This document shows, piece after piece, positions 19,401 through 34,400 of a stretch of 64,000 nt of DNA. The position numbers and the translations under genes were made by a program. Under the pieces are notes generated by a model, which searched no databases, had not been told where the DNA came from, and saw nothing but the letters and a program-made list of their open reading frames with translations. Origin of the DNA: Chrysochromulina parva (taxonomy: Eukaryota > Haptophyta > Prymnesiales > Chrysochromulinaceae); contig PJAB01000005.1 of NCBI GenBank assembly GCA_002887195.1, forward strand, positions 1 through 64,000, written 5' to 3'. Positions within the stretch are counted from its first letter, which is position 1; each line of letters opens with the position of its first letter.

Positions 19401-22400
19401 GATCCCCAGCAGCGGCTCGTCTTGGAGATGAGCTACGAAGCGCTGCATGCTTCTGGCAAGCGCAAGCCAGAGCTTCTCGGGAGCTCAACAGGCGTCGCTT
19501 TGGGGATCTGCTGGAACGAATTCGTGCAAGTCCTCGAGCACAGCCCTCTGGGCCGAAGCGTCTACGCTGCAACTGGCGCAGCGCTTTCGATTGCCTCGGG
19601 CCGCGTCTCGTATGCACTTGGGCTGCACGGCCCGTGCATCTCGATTGAGACGGCGTGCTCGGCATCGCTCGTGGCATGCGGTTCGGCGCTCTCCGGCGTC
19701 ATCCAAGAGAATTGCGAGATGCACGTGGCCGCGGGAGTGAGCATGATGTTGCTCCAGTCGACTTCGGTGAGCATGGCCATTGCGGGCATGACATCGATCA
19801 AGGGGCGGTGCCACACATTTGATCGACGTGCGGACGGCTTTGTACGGGGAGAGGGGTGCTGTGCGCTGCTTCTCGTCGCGCGGTGCAAGCAGCCACCGGA
19901 GCCCTCAAACACAAACTTACCAACCATGCAAAGAGTCTCCGTTCGTCAAGATGGGCGAAGCGCGAGTTTGACGGCACCCAACGGCCAGGCGCAGTTGGGG
20001 CTGCTGCAGGCGGCACACGGTACTGGCACCACAGCCGCCTCGCTGTCTGTGGTCGAGACACATGGCACAGGCACCCCTCTTGGCGATCCAATCGAGGTGG
20101 GCTCAGTCGCCGCGTTCGTGCGCTCTCAGCGCGCCGATGGCGCACTCACTCCGAGTGGCATTAAGGCCAATCTCGGTCACACCGAAGCGACCGCTGGCAT
20201 GGCAGGGCTGGCATCGCTGCTCATCAGGCTCAACGGGCAGGCTCCTCCGAATGCGCAGCTCCGCGGACTGAACCCCCACGTGGCAGGAGCGCTGCGAGGC
20301 ACGAAGTGTGCTTTCGTGGTACAATCGGCCGTCGAGCGCGAGCAATCCGGAGGTGTGAGCTCGTTTGGGTACAGCGGCACGATTGCGCACGCGGTGCTCC
20401 AGCGCAGTGATTCGGGCGGGAGGAGCCACCACGTGACGCTTTCGCCGCTCACATATGTTCGGCGCTCCTACGGCTGGCGTGAGCAGCCACTTTCGCTTGG
20501 GCTGCGACACGTGTCATCCTCAGGTGAGACGCACCTGTTCCGCGCGGCCGTTGCCGGCCCGCTGCTCTCTGCTGTGGCCGATCACGTGGTGCAAGGTCGC
20601 ATCATCTTCCCTGGCTCGGGATACCTCGAGCTGGCACGCGCAGCAGCAAGTGTCGCTCTCTCAAAGTCGACTGCTCCGGCACTGTGTGACGTCGTCTTCC
20701 TGCAGCCGCTTGGCATCGAGGCGAGTGGCGTGCATCTCGACTGCAAGGTCGCAGGGGGCCGTTTTGAGGCGTGCAGCGGCGAGGTTGTCGCTGGTGGCAT
20801 GCTTATGGATGCGGCAGTACACTGCTCGGGTATCATGCGAGTATGCTCATATGACGAGAACAGGGGCTGGTTTGATCACGCGCTGGCTCGTGCTCACGTC
20901 GGTGCTCGCGCTTTCGAGATGAGCTCTTTGTACGACAGGTTCGATGCGATTGGCTTGCAGTACGGCCCCGGATTCCGCACTCTGGATCGGGCATGGGTCG
21001 AAGGCCATGGGCTGGCCACCGCTCGTCTTCGGAACCGCTCAGCACAGCCAGCTGGACACGTGCACCCGGCTGATCTGGATGGCGCGCTCTCCTTGACCAG
21101 TCTGGTCTCAGACAGGGGCCACGGCGGGATGCCGCGTTTGCCGTTCTCAGTGGACGAGGCGCGGCTGCATGGAGCCTCTGGCGAATTGTGGGCAGCCGTG
21201 GCGCGTCAAGGAGGCGAGGCAGTATCTGTCTTTCTCAGCTGCCGTGATGGTTCATCGCCGACCCGGCTTGATGGGTTCAAGTCGAGAGTGCTGCGCGCAG
21301 ATGCACTTGCACGGCGAGACCTGTATGTTATCAAGTGGCACAAGCTAGACTCCTCTGCGATGCGTCAGACCGATGGCACCGACGGCGGGATTGCAGTGCT
21401 TGCGACTGGCGCACAGGCATGGACGTCTCGTGCGGCTGCGGCGCAAACGGTTGCAAGTGGGCGTGCCGTGGCGGGAATAAGATGGCACGCCGTGGCGACG
21501 TTGGCGTCCTTGCAGCGGGGGCAGGCGGCGTGCAACGCATTGGCCGCGCTCGATGCTGCGTTTGCGCTGGTGCAGGCTCAAGCCGCCAGCGAAGCGCCAC
21601 CTGCCGTGTGGCTGCTCACGCTGGGCGCACAGCACGCAATGACTCGCATGCCGAGCATCACGCATGCTGGATCGTGGGGTTTGGCGCGAACGGCGCGCGT
21701 AGAGTCGTTGATTGCTGTGCTGTCCATCGATGGGCAAGCGAGGCCAGCGCTTGAGCGTGCAGCATCGCTTCCAGAGCCCGAGGCGGTGCTCATCAACTCG
21801 TCCGCAATCTCAGTTCCTCGGCTGACGGACTTTACGGCCCCACCAGATGGTCCCGTGCGTGTGCACTTGCACTCTCGCGGCGCAATCAGCAACTTGTCCC
21901 TCGAGCGTCAACCGCTCATGCGTGCGGAGAGCAGTGCCGAGGTCAAGCTACGCGTCCGGACTATCGGCCTCAACTTTCGCGATGTTCTCAATGTGCTTGG
22001 AGAGTATCCGGGGGAGCCCGGTCCTCCGGGAGCCGACGTGGCAGGCATCGTGATCGATCCCGGCGTGACACAGTTGCATGTGCGCCACGCGCCTGTCTTT
22101 GGGATGGCTCGTGCGCCCTTGGCGAGCTACGCCTACGCGGATGCCCGGCTTGTCGCCTGCAAGCCAGCGCCACTCTCGTTCGAGCAGTGCTGCACGCTGC
22201 CGGTGACATGGATCACCACACACGTGTCACTCGGGCGCGCCTTGCTGCGTTCGGGCCACAGCCTGGTGGTCCATGCTGCTGCTGGTGGTGTGGGGTTGAA
22301 GAGTCTGGAGTATGCTCAGTGGTTGGGCGTCAGCATCTTGGGCACAGCTGGGCGTCCGCATAAGCACGCGTACGTGCGGTCCATGGGTGCGCGTCTTCTG

Positions 22401-25400
22401 TGCAGCTCGCGCGATGCGTCGGCATTTGCCGCGGGCAGTGCACGCCTGCTCGAGTCGGGACGGTGCCACGCCGTTCTCAACAGCTTGTCCGGCGACTTCA
22501 TCAGCACGTCGTTTGCATGCCTGACCGAGGGTGGCGCCCTCGAGGAGATCGGCAAGCGAAGCATCTGGTCCACGACGCGGCACGTCGCAGCAGCGCCCTG
22601 CACAACGTTTGAGGCGATTGCGCTGGATGCTGAGACGACGAGGCAGCCTTGGTGGACGCAGCGTGTGCTCCTCCTGCTATCGACCCGCGCCAACTCCGGA
22701 GTGGTAGCAAGCCTCCCTCACCGCAGCTTCGACATGCGAAGCCAATACGAGTTTGCGTTCCGCTTCCTCCAAGGCGGCCACCACATAGGCAAGGTAGTGC
22801 TTTGTGAGCCGATGCGGGGAGCTAGTGCGCTCGAAGGCCAATCCAAGACGCAGCTCGTCACTGGCGGCACAAGTGGTCTAGGTCTGCTAACGGCTCGATG
22901 GCTCGCTGGGCGCGGTGCCAAGCGCCTCGCTCTCGCTTCACGCAGCGGCATGCTCGCCCGCACAGGTGACGCGGAGTGGAAGGCCCTGCAGGCCAGCAGC
23001 GCTGATGCGGTTCTTGAGCGGTGTGACACCTCCGACGTATCCCACAATCGGCGGCTTGCATCGGTGCTGCCATCAGTCGGAGGTGTGTGGCACGCAGCTG
23101 GCGTGCTTGCTGACGCCGTGCTGCCTCGACAGGACGCCAGCAGTCTCGTACGCGTGTACGCCCCCAAGGCGCAAGGCGCGTGGAGTCTGCACTCTGCCAT
23201 GCATACGAGGGCCATTGGATCTTTCGTGCTGTTCTCATCGGTGGCGGCGCTGCTAGGTGGCGCAGGCCAGGCGAATTATGCGTCTGCCAATGCATGTCTA
23301 GACTCTCTCTCGGCCTTCCGACGTCGCCACGGCCGTGCTTCACTGAGCGTGCAGTGGGGTGCATGGGCAGAGGTGGGTATGGCAGCACGGGGTGCGGCGA
23401 GCGAGCGGGTGGCGGCGATGTGGAAGGCGACCGCTGGCTTTGGACAGCTTAGCTTGGCACAGGGCTTGGCCGCACTCTCGACATTGTTAGAGGCGAAGAG
23501 CTCGGCAGTGGTTAGCGTCTTGCAAGTGACATGGAGCCGCTTCGTGGGCGGTGGTGCTGTTCCGCCGGCGCTCCTATCCATGCTCATATCTCCCCAAACG
23601 AACCTGAGGAACCTCGCACCCATTTCGGAGATGCATACGCCCAAGGCATCTCGACTCTCGTCGACAGCCCGTGCGGTATCCCTCGAGACGGTGCTCGAGC
23701 TTGTGAAGCAGACAGCGGCTGGCGCAGTCGATGCGGATGCTCCGCTGATGGAGGCGGGCATTGACTCGCTTGGCGCCGTCGAGCTGCGCAATCAACTCCA
23801 GGCTGTGGTGGGCGGTGATGTGCGCCTCTCTAGTACGCTCGTCTTCGACCACCCGACTGCGCGCCAGCTTGCAGAGGTGCTGCGGCCCAAAGCTTCGGAA
23901 TCGAGACGCCCCGATGCACTAACGAGTCAGGCTGATCTTGCTCCATCAATCTTGGCCGTTGGCGGCACGAGCGTATTGATGCCGGAGAATGTGACGTCAT
24001 TTAGTGCGGCGGGGTGCCTTGTGACCTGCGGGCACGATGCCATCGCAGAGGTGCCCGTCGGGCGATGGGATGTTGCTTCAGCGTCCTCGATGCCTGATCC
24101 GATTGGAAGCCGAATGCGATACGGCGGATTCGTGATCGGATGTGAGCTTGCTGACCACCGTGCATTCAACATCTCGGCTGCTGAGGCGGCGGCGATGGAC
24201 CCGCAGCAGAGGCTGCTCCTCGAGCACGGCTACGCCGCCTTGCACGATGCACGCCTCGATCGAGCGAAGCTCGGAGGCAGCTTGAGCGGCGTGTTCCTGG
24301 GGATCTCGGCGACTGACTTTGCCCAGGTGCTGGCTCTGTCGCCAGCAGGTGCGAGCGTGTATGCAGCCACCGGTGCAAGCCTCTCGATTGCCGCTGGCCG
24401 ACTCTCGTATGTGCTAGGGCTGCACGGCCCTTGCGTGTCGTGTGACACGGCTTGCTCTGCCGCCCTGGTGGCGGGCCACGCGGCGCTGAGCGCTTTGAAG
24501 CTGAAAGAGTGTGCCGTGGGCCTTGTGTCTGCAGTGATGCTGATGCTTTCTCCAGGCGCGGGCATGAGCTTTGCGATTGCGGGCATGACATCGGCGCGCG
24601 GTCGGTCGCACTCCTTCGATGCGCGTGCTGACGGTTATGCCCGGGGCGAGGCGTGCGGCGCGGTGGCGCTGCAGCATGTCGACGATGGTTACGCGTCTGT
24701 AAAGGTGCACGGCAGTGCAGTGCGGCAGGACGGTCGATCGGCAAGCCTCACGGCACCCAACGGGCAGGCGCAGCGAGGGCTTCTTGTCGCCTCGTGCTCA
24801 AGTGCCGGAGTCTCACGTGACTTGCTCAGCTTGGTTGAAGCTCATGGCACAGGTACGGAGCTGGGTGATCCCATCGAGGCGGGCGCTCTCGTGGCTGCGA
24901 TGCTTCAAGGTCGCAGGGGATCAGCACCTTTGGCAGCGAGCAGCATCAAAGCCAATGTTGGCCATGCGGAGGCTGCTGCAGGGATGACGGGTATGCTGAA
25001 ACTGGTGCTCGGCTTGCAGGCAGGGATGGCCGCGCCAAATGCGCAGCTCCGTGTGCTCAACCCTCACGTGCACGCCTGTCTGCATGGCTACGCCGATGGG
25101 GTGCTGCCAGTGCAAGCGGCGCGGCTACTTGCGAGTGAGATGGGCGGCGTGAGCTCATTTGGATACAGTGGCACGATTGCCCATGCGGTGGTCGGCCATC
25201 TCGTCGCAAGGGTTCCCGTGCCACCGCCGACCCACCTCTTGTACCGCCGTGTGGTGTTCGCATGGCAACAACGCTCGGTGGCTCCTTCAACGGCAAGCCA
25301 GGAATTGAGCCGAGGATCCCCTCCCGGAGCTGACCTTTATGACCAGCTCATCAGCCTTGTGCGTGCCATGAGTTGGAGTGACCAGCTCGACACGACCGTC

Positions 25401-28400
25401 CCACTGATACACCTCGGTATCGACTCACTCGGCTGGACGGAATTCGTCACGTCGCTGGGGAGCCTGGTGCACCCAAGTGCTGTTCCGGCCATCACCGAGA
25501 TGTATGGAATGTCGCTGGACGAGCTGTACGAGCACGTGGCCAACTTGCGGCCCTCCTCGGCAGCCTTTCCAGATCGCCGCGTGGGCACGCCACGTGGCGA
25601 TCTGGGGAGGTCGGCGCCCGCCACCCAAGGCGCGGCTGTGGAATCGCCCTACATTGAGCACAATCCGGTGGTCGTCATCGAGCGTGCAGAAGGGGCGCAT
25701 GTCCTTGGCACGAACGGCACGGACTATGTGGACATTGCCTGTGGTAGCGGAGCTCTGCTCTTTGGCCACAACCCGAGCTTCCTCAAGGATTGCCTCGAGT
25801 CCATGCTGACCAACTCGTCCTACGCTCTGGGCTTTGAAAATCAGCTTGTGGGCACCAATGCTCGTCGTCTTTGTCAGCTCCTCAATGTAGAACGGGTCAC
25901 ATTCGTCACCACGGGCACGGAGGCGACCACATTAGCAGCTCGGCTGGCCAGGCTCCATCGCAAGCGAAGCCGCATAGTGACCTTCGAGGGTTCGTACCAC
26001 GGGCACTTCGATGGGTTCCTTGGTAGACCTTCCTCGGATACCTCGACGGCGCCATCGTGCATCCCAGCTTCCATCGGGGTGCCCCCTTCGTTTGTGGACG
26101 AGTCGTCGCTCGTGGTTCTTGCGTACGATCACGAGGCGTCACTTCGGTACATCACTGAGCACGCCGACAGCCTCGCAGCCGTCTTTGTCGAGCCGGTGCA
26201 GGCTCGTCGAGACCTGAAGCGTGACCCGAGAGCCTTTCTGCACTCGCTCCGTGAGCTCACGCGGCATCACGGCATCGTCCTGATCTTCGATGAGGTCACC
26301 ACTGGGCTGCGTCTAGGTCTTGGTGGAGCCCAGGCGCGCTTTGGGGTTCAGGCGGATCTCGTAGCAGTCGGCAAGGCGCTCGGGGCAGGTAGCACTCCGA
26401 CCTGAAAACCTCTGATTGCCTCTGATTGCCGCTGATTGCCACTGATGATGGCCATTGATTGCCTCCCTCATCAGGCTTCCCGGTCGGAGCGGTCGGTGGC
26501 TCTGCGTACCTCATGGACGGCGTCGACGGCGGCGCGTGGGCGTTTGGTGACAATAGTTTCCCTCGGGCGACGCGCACATACTTTGCTGGCACGTTTTGCA
26601 AGTTCCCTCTCTCAATGGCCGCCGTCGATGCCGTCCTCCAGCGCCTCGAAGCAGAGGGCGAGGGCATCTACGCTGGCCTTGAGGCAGCGACAGCGCGATT
26701 GGCTTCAGAGCTGAACGCGTGGTGGGCGTTGCGTGCGTTTGCACCGCGCATCGATCACTGCGGCTCGATCTTCCGCTTCAACGTGCCAAAGGTCATTTCA
26801 AAGGCATTCACAGAAGGGCTGATCCGCAGGGGCATCTACTGTGTAGAAGGTCGTGCATGCTTCCTCTCCACCGCCCACTCGACCGACGATGTGCAACGCA
26901 TCATCCTCGCCGTGCAGCAGGCCACGGAAGAACTCCATCAGAGTGTACTTATTCCGCTTCGTGCCGATGCGCCCGCAGCTGCTTCGCACGGATCCCCCCT
27001 GCAGCTGGCTGCGGGTGTTCCTCTGCGGGACCGACTCCCCGTCTCAAGCCTGCAGCATCAGCTCCTGCTTCATCAGCAGCTTCACCCCACGAGCTCCGCC
27101 TACAACGAGCCCATTGCTGTGCCCCTAGGTGACTCGAACATCGGCACAATTGACGAACCCGAGCCGCTGGTCCGGGCGGCACTTCAGAGCCTCGTCCGCC
27201 GCCACGCAGTCCTTCGCACGTGTTATGGGATCAGCCCTGATCGCGAAGCTACCCGCCTGTGCCAAATCGTGCTGCCGTCGGACGGCTTCGTAGTTCCGCT
27301 CGTCGTCTGTTCGGATGCGGCTCAATGGGAGGAGCTCCTCCATTCCGAGCTCAGGTCTCCCTTCCGTCCCTTTGCTGCGCCCCCAATCCGTGCACTCTAC
27401 CGGGCCGTGGACCCAGCGCTCCTGGTCGTGAACGTGCATCATGTGGCCGTCGACGCCGTGGCGATGCACCTGATCCGCTCAGAGCTTCGTGAGCACTGCC
27501 TTGCCTTGGCTCGCGGTCAGACGCCGGCGGCTCTCGCGCCACTGGCTTACGAGTACGCGGACTTTGCCCAGCTCGAGGCCTCTCGTGCAGACGATCAGGA
27601 GGCGCTCGATTGGTGGGTGTCCAGGCTACAGGGCGTCTCGGAGCTGCTCACTCTCCCTGCGGACTTCCCTCGCCCACTTGTACAAGCGACGTCGGCCAGG
27701 CACGTGCCGCTATTTATCGGCGAGAGCCTCATGGCGCAGGTGACCACGCTTTGCCGAGCGTGTGGTGCAACGATCAACGCAGTTCTTCTCACCTTGTGGG
27801 CAGAGCTGTTGCACCGACTGAGCGACGACACGAGCGTCATTGTCGGCGTGCCACACTCTCTACGCCACGCGAAGAATCTCGAGCACGTGGTTGGTACCTT
27901 TGTCAACACGTTACCAGTACGCTTGGACCGGCAGCACGGCACCGTACTCGAGGCGATTCGCTACGTGCAGCACGAGGTGGGCGATGCCCTTCAGCGTGCG
28001 CATGTCCCTCTCCACCGTATCATCCACGCGTGCGGTAAGTCGTCGCGGTCCGCCGCCTACTCGCCGCTCTTTCAAACGATGTTTCATGCGACCAACGACC
28101 AGGAGGCTGATGCGCTCGATGCAACAGTTGATGAGCCGACGGTGAAGCTGGATCTCGAGGTGGAGTTCCTGTACAGCCACGACAAGGCTCGAGGCAAGAT
28201 GATCTACGATCCGGCGATCTTCACGGCAGAGACTGCGCAGCGATGGGCAGCGTTCTTACTGCACCTCATACAAGAAGCGACAGCCCATCCCGATTCCAAA
28301 TTGGGGGAGGTCCAAGCATACGACGACGGCGAGGCCGAGCGGGTCCTGCCGCAACTCAACGCCACCGCCGTCGACTTTGGCGAAGCAGCGACCTTGGGAA

Positions 28401-31400
28401 TCCACGACCTCGTCGACTATTCGTCCAATCGTGTGGCGCTCGAGTGGGGAGAAGCAAAGATGACCTATAAGGAGCTCGGCCGCTGCTCGGATGCCGTGGC
28501 CGCGTGGCTTCGGGCGCACGAGAGCTCCTCCAGAAGCGTTGTGGCTCTTCAGTTGCATCGATCCCTCGAGCAGATCGTGGGTCTCTTGGGAGCCCTCAAG
28601 TCAGGCTCGGCCTACCTTCCCCTCGATCCCAAGTGGCCTCTTGAAAGGCGCAGGTACATGGCACGCGATGCGACGTGCGAGCATCTCCTGGCGCAGACGG
28701 TCTACGTCCATGAGTTTGAAGGCTGGTTTGAGGGAGCGATCCTGCGCCTGGACGACGCTCGTACCGTACCGCTCACTACGGGTCCAGAGATGCCAAGGCC
28801 GCGAAAGCAGCCGGATTTAGCGTACATCATGTTCACGTCCGGGAGCACTGGGAGACCGAAGGGGGTCATGGTTCCCCACGCCGGCGTCGTCAATCTTTTG
28901 CTAGGCGCCCGGCGGCGCTACGGTGCAGCAGAGAATGCGATCTTTGGAATGCCTACGCCATACACCTTCGATGTCTCCGTGTACAACATCTTCAGCTCGC
29001 TCGCTGTGTTCCGTGGGACCTGCCGTCTCCTCGCCGATGGGTCGCAACTTGCCACGCCGACCCGGGGAGAGCATTGGACGCATCTTGCGGCGGTGCCGTC
29101 CATCCTCGCCGTCTCACGCCTTCCTCCATCTGTGGAGCACGTTCAGGTGGGGGGGGAAGCACTCACGCAGCCGGCTGTGGATTCCGTGCCCAAGCACGCG
29201 ACTTTGTATAACTACTACGGGCCGACAGAGGCAGCCATCTGGGCAACGCGGAGCATCGTCTCGAGAGACAGCCCTGCGCGGCTGTCTCTCATCGGCTCCC
29301 CACTACCCAATGTCACGTGCTTCGTCGTTGATCTCGAGACACGCCGCCTCGTGCCCATCGGTGTGTACGGTGAGCTCTGGCTGGGGGGCGTGCAAGTGGC
29401 GCGAGGCTACCTCAACCAACCCGAGCTCACCGCCGAGCGATTCATCATCAACCCGTGGGCTCATGCAGATCCCTCCGGGCGCGGGATCGTCTATCGCACC
29501 GGAGATAGAGCTCGCTGGTGCGCCAATGGCGAACTTGAGTTTGGTGGCCGAATGGATTTCCAGGTCAAGTTGCGCGGCCAGCGTATCGAGCTCGGCGAGA
29601 TTGAGCACGCTCTGCGTGCGCAGCCTGGAGTGCACGAGGCGGTGGTGCAGCTCTGGACCGAAGGCATCGAGCCGAGCCTCATTGCATACGTGACCCCGAA
29701 GGAGATAGTAGGCGGCGATGAAGCACAGCCCCTGAGCCAAGTTCCAGCTCTCGAGGGTTTGCGCCAGACACTGCCGGTATATATGCTGCCCAGCCTGATC
29801 ATCGGTCTCAATGCATGGCCGCGCACTGCAAGTGACAAGATCGACCGGAACAAGTTGCCGGCACCCATCGTGAAGACCTCACAGCCTGCGCCACTAGTGG
29901 CCGCTCGAGAGGAGATAGATGGCCTCGGCGGCACCATCGTCCAGACGGTCTCGGAGCAGCTTCGGCGCCATCTAGCCTCTGATGTCGCCCTCGATGCGCC
30001 GCTCATGGATGCCGGTCTCAACTCGTTGCAGTCTGTGGTTCTTGTCTCCCAGCTGGCAGACCTTTTCAAATTGTCGTTGCCCGCCACACTGCTGTTTGAA
30101 GCCCCAACGACGCGGCTTCTCTCCGAGTATCTCGCGGGCTGCGTGAGTGGACGCAGTGCACCAAACGCAGCGCCAACGACTCGGGCCAGAGTGGCTGCGC
30201 CCGTGCCTTTGGGGCCCGTTGCCATCGCGTCTGCCAACCACCGCTTTCCGGGTACTGGTAGCGGCGCTTTGCGTATGCTGTCTCAAAGCTGCGACGTGAT
30301 TTGCGAAGTGCCACCAAATCGGTGGGATGATGACCATCCCTTTCGAGAAGGGTCGGAGGCAGTGGGCAGCCGTGTGCGTTACGGTGGCTTCCTGTGCGGA
30401 CACGACCTCTTCGACGCGTCCATGTTCAACGTGGCAGCCGCCGAAGCTGTGGCCATGGATCCACAGCAGCGTCTGCTCCTTGAGCAAGCGTATGCTGCGC
30501 TACACGCTGCCGAGGTTGTAGGCCCGAGACGCTCCGATCGCGCCAATCTCACAGGCGTCTTTGTGGGTCTCACGGCCTTCGAATTCGCCTTCATGCTTGC
30601 CACGCGCCCGGGGAACGCGTACACAGCCACCGGAGCAGACGCTTCCATCGCATCTGGCCGGATCTCGTACGTGCTGGACCTGCATGGCCCTTGCATCTCC
30701 TACGATACCGCATGCTCGACTGCTCTGGTCGCCACGCACGCTGCAGTGCGCACCATCCAGCAGTCCGAATGCCATGCAGCCGTATCCGCAGCAGTCAACC
30801 TCATGCTCACACCGATTGCTTCATGGAGCTTAGCTCTGGCGGGGATGACCTCGGCTCTTGGGCGCTGTCACACTTTTGATGTGCGAGCGGATGGATACGT
30901 GCGAGGTGAAGCGTGCAGCGCCATTGTATTGCAGTCTAGTTCTGGGCTGGTCGGCGTGGGAGGGAGCACGGTGGGTGGGAGCACCGTTCGTCAGGATGGA
31001 CGCTCTGCGAGCCTCACGGCGCCGAATGGTCAGGCGCAGTACGAACTGATACATACGGCCCATGCCGAAGCTGACGCCTCCTCTGCAGATGGTCTGGTCG
31101 CTCACGAAGCGCATGGCACAGGCACAGCCTTGGGTGATCCGGTCGAGGCCAAATCTTTGGCGGTAATTGGGGCGCGTCGGGTTGCCATCGGCGGTGTGAA
31201 AGCCTGCCTTGGTCACACCGAAATTGCAGCCGGGCTAGCAGGCTTGCTGTCTGTTCTTCAGAGTTTGTGCAGCCGAATCACAGCGGCGAACAGTCATCTA
31301 CGTGTCATGAATCCTCACGTCCGAAATGTGACGAATCCGAGGGATGCATACGGCACGCACCTTGCAGCACTTTGGGGCATGCACGATCGATGTCTCGGGT

Positions 31401-34400
31401 GTGTGAGCTCCTTTGGATACAGCGGCACCATCGCGCATGCCGTACTCTTTGGCAGCATGCCCCCACCTGGTCAGAGGCCGGTTCATCTCACCTTCCGAAG
31501 GCGAGCGTTTCCATGCAGCCAGACGTCCGAGCGCGAGGCCGCCCTCCTCCAGGAGTCTTCCGGGAGCAAAGACAGGCTACCATGGCTCTATAGCATGCAA
31601 TGGAGCTGCGCATCCGAGCTTGCCGAGCTGAAACCTGTCGGGGCGTCGATTCTCGTAATAGGGCCATCCAACGCGCTGCCTACGCATCCCAATAGGCTCG
31701 CCAACGCATCTGCGTGTGATGCATGCCTGCTCTATGCCCCGCGCTCCGCGTTGGCTGTTCACGATCTTGGGCTGCTCGAATGTGTGCTTTCGTTGCTGCA
31801 AGTGTTCCAAACGAATCAGCATGCACCCCCTCTATGGCTATGCACCCTCGGAACTCAGCTCGAATGCTCGAGGAGCACACATGCTGGCCTGTGGGGTCTG
31901 GCGCGGTCTGCCCGAGCGGAGCTTGCGAGCTTGCGCCTCGGGTGCCTGGATGCTCCTCTCCAACAAGCGATGCCTCTCGCGGGCTACGAGCACCTGCAGC
32001 TGCCCGGAGGCCACATCGACGGACTGAAGCAGGCGTTCTCGTTCGAACCCGAGGCTTGCTTCGCTTCGGGTACGATGCACGTTCCCCGGCTTGTGCACCT
32101 GTCCGAGTTCCCAAGGTGCACGCTAGTGGGGCTGAACAGCCTGAGGCAGGAGTTGATCGCACACGTCACCGCCTCGGCGGCAAAGATAGACTTGCAGCAG
32201 CTGATGCGCTCGTATTCGATGCTGATCGCCCTCTGTAACCAGTACATCTCGGACGCAATGAGTAGTAGCCTGAGGCTCGACTCGCCTCTGTGGCATCACC
32301 GCTTGCTGCGCGCGTGGCTTGCCACGCAGCATCCAACGTCCATGTTATCCAAGGCTCGCGCCCTTGCAGCCGCCAAGGAAGAAGGATCGGCTGAGCTTGC
32401 TTTGGCCGTCCATTGCGGTGAACGCCTCGTCGACGCGTTGAACTGCACGATCCCGTATCAGGAGTTGCTCTTCCCCGGTGGATCGATGGAGATGTTGAGG
32501 CCCGTGTACGAGGACGCGACGATCAGCCAGTTTTACAATGGCTGCATGCAGGCTGTGCTGCAGGCCGTCCTCAAACGCCAACCAAGGCCGCAGCCGATGG
32601 TGGCGCTGGAGGTGGGCGCCGGGACGGGCGGCACTACATCTGTCCTCTTGCCTATCCTCAATGGCCGCTGCGAGCGCTACGTGTTCACGGACGTCTCTCG
32701 CGTGTTCTTGGTCCAGGCGCAAACTCGCTTTGCAGCCTTCTCCTTTGTCCAGTACTCCTTGCTCAACATCGATGCAGACCCACGCCGGCAGGGCTTTGCT
32801 AGCGCTCAATTCGACTTGCTGATCGCCACCAACTGTCTCCATGCCACGCCTCTCATCCGCACCACACTCTGCCACTGCCACCAACTCCTCCAGCCGGCGG
32901 GATTGATGGTCGTGAACGAGGCTCTCACGACCGATGCGTTCACGCAGATGACGTTCGGACTGACAGACGGCTGGTGGCTTTTCCACGAAAGCCGAGACCC
33001 GGAACGGCTTGGTCAATCCAGCCCCATGCTCAATTGGAGGCAGTGGGAAGGGCTTCTCAGGGACACAGGATTTCGTCAAAGCCACTGCATGCAAGGCGGC
33101 GGCGCTCTCCGGGGCCATGCGGTCATCGTAGCAGAAGCTTCCGCGGCCCACATAGCTGCAGACGCCCGTGCAACTCGCGGGGGGATTCGTGTCATCACGG
33201 GCGGGTTGGGCGGTCTTGGCCTGATCGCTGCACGAGTGATTTGGGACACGGTGGCGCCAAGCAGCCTGGTGCTCATGTCTCGATCGGGCCGATTGTGTGA
33301 CACAACCGGTGCTGCCCTGTGGATGGGCAGGTGCCGCGCAGTGCGAGTCACGGCGTGCGACGTCGCAGACGACACGAACCTTCGCACATCTCTGATTCAA
33401 CTCATGTCTCCGTCCAAACGGCTGAATGGAGTCACTCATCTCGCCTCCGCGTTTTCCTCGGGCCAGCTAGGAGCGTGGCAATCAAACGCTCTCCAAGCCA
33501 TGTACGGCCCCAAAGTTCATGCGGCTCAAACACTGCACGCGGCGTTGCGAGGCACCAAGCTGGATGATTTCGGCCTCTGTGGGTCTGCTGCGAGCGTGTT
33601 GGACTTTTACTCGAAGCATCAGGCACCCTACGCTGCGGCGAACAGCGCCATAGCCTCTCTCGCCACCTTCAGAAGAGGTGAGGGGCTCAAGAGCACTAGC
33701 ATCGCGTGGGGTGCCTTGGCGACGACGGCCGGCGATCAGAAGGACACTTCGTTTGGCTCTCTCAGCCGCCTGAACGGTCTGGAACTCATCGATCACGCGC
33801 TCGTCTGCACCGTCCTCGCACGGTCGCTCGTTTGCAACGAGAACGTCGCAGTGCTCCAGGCTCACTGGTCTACAGTCATCGCATCCCACCGCAGTGGATA
33901 CCTTCACTCGCTCACTGCACTGCACAGAGCCCCCCTTCCTTTGCTCCCCGTCTTAAGGTCGGTGTCGGTGACGAGAATGCCAGCATTGAGCCTTCAGAGC
34001 ATTCTTCAAATGGTCATGAACAGCACGAGCGCTGCGATTGAACCTGATACACCTCTGATGGAAGGCGGAATGGATTCCCTCGCCGTCGTGCATCTTCGCA
34101 ATGAGCTGCAACGTGCTGTGGGGACCGAACGCAGCCTCCCGCCCACTCTTGCAATCGATTATCCTACCGTGCGTACGCTATTCGAGTATCTAGTCCCGCA
34201 GCAGACCCATGCAGAGCCCATCATGGCACCGTCTAGAGTTTCTAGCCCTCGATCCTCAACCGTCGCCGGGGTGCGCGGTGTGAGCTCAGCTCTTCCTGGG
34301 GGCGCTACCTCCCGAGATGCATTGTGGATGCAAAGCGCCGGCGGTGTCGATTCGATCTCATACCCACCCCCAACACGACCAGAGCAGTCTGATGGCTTTC

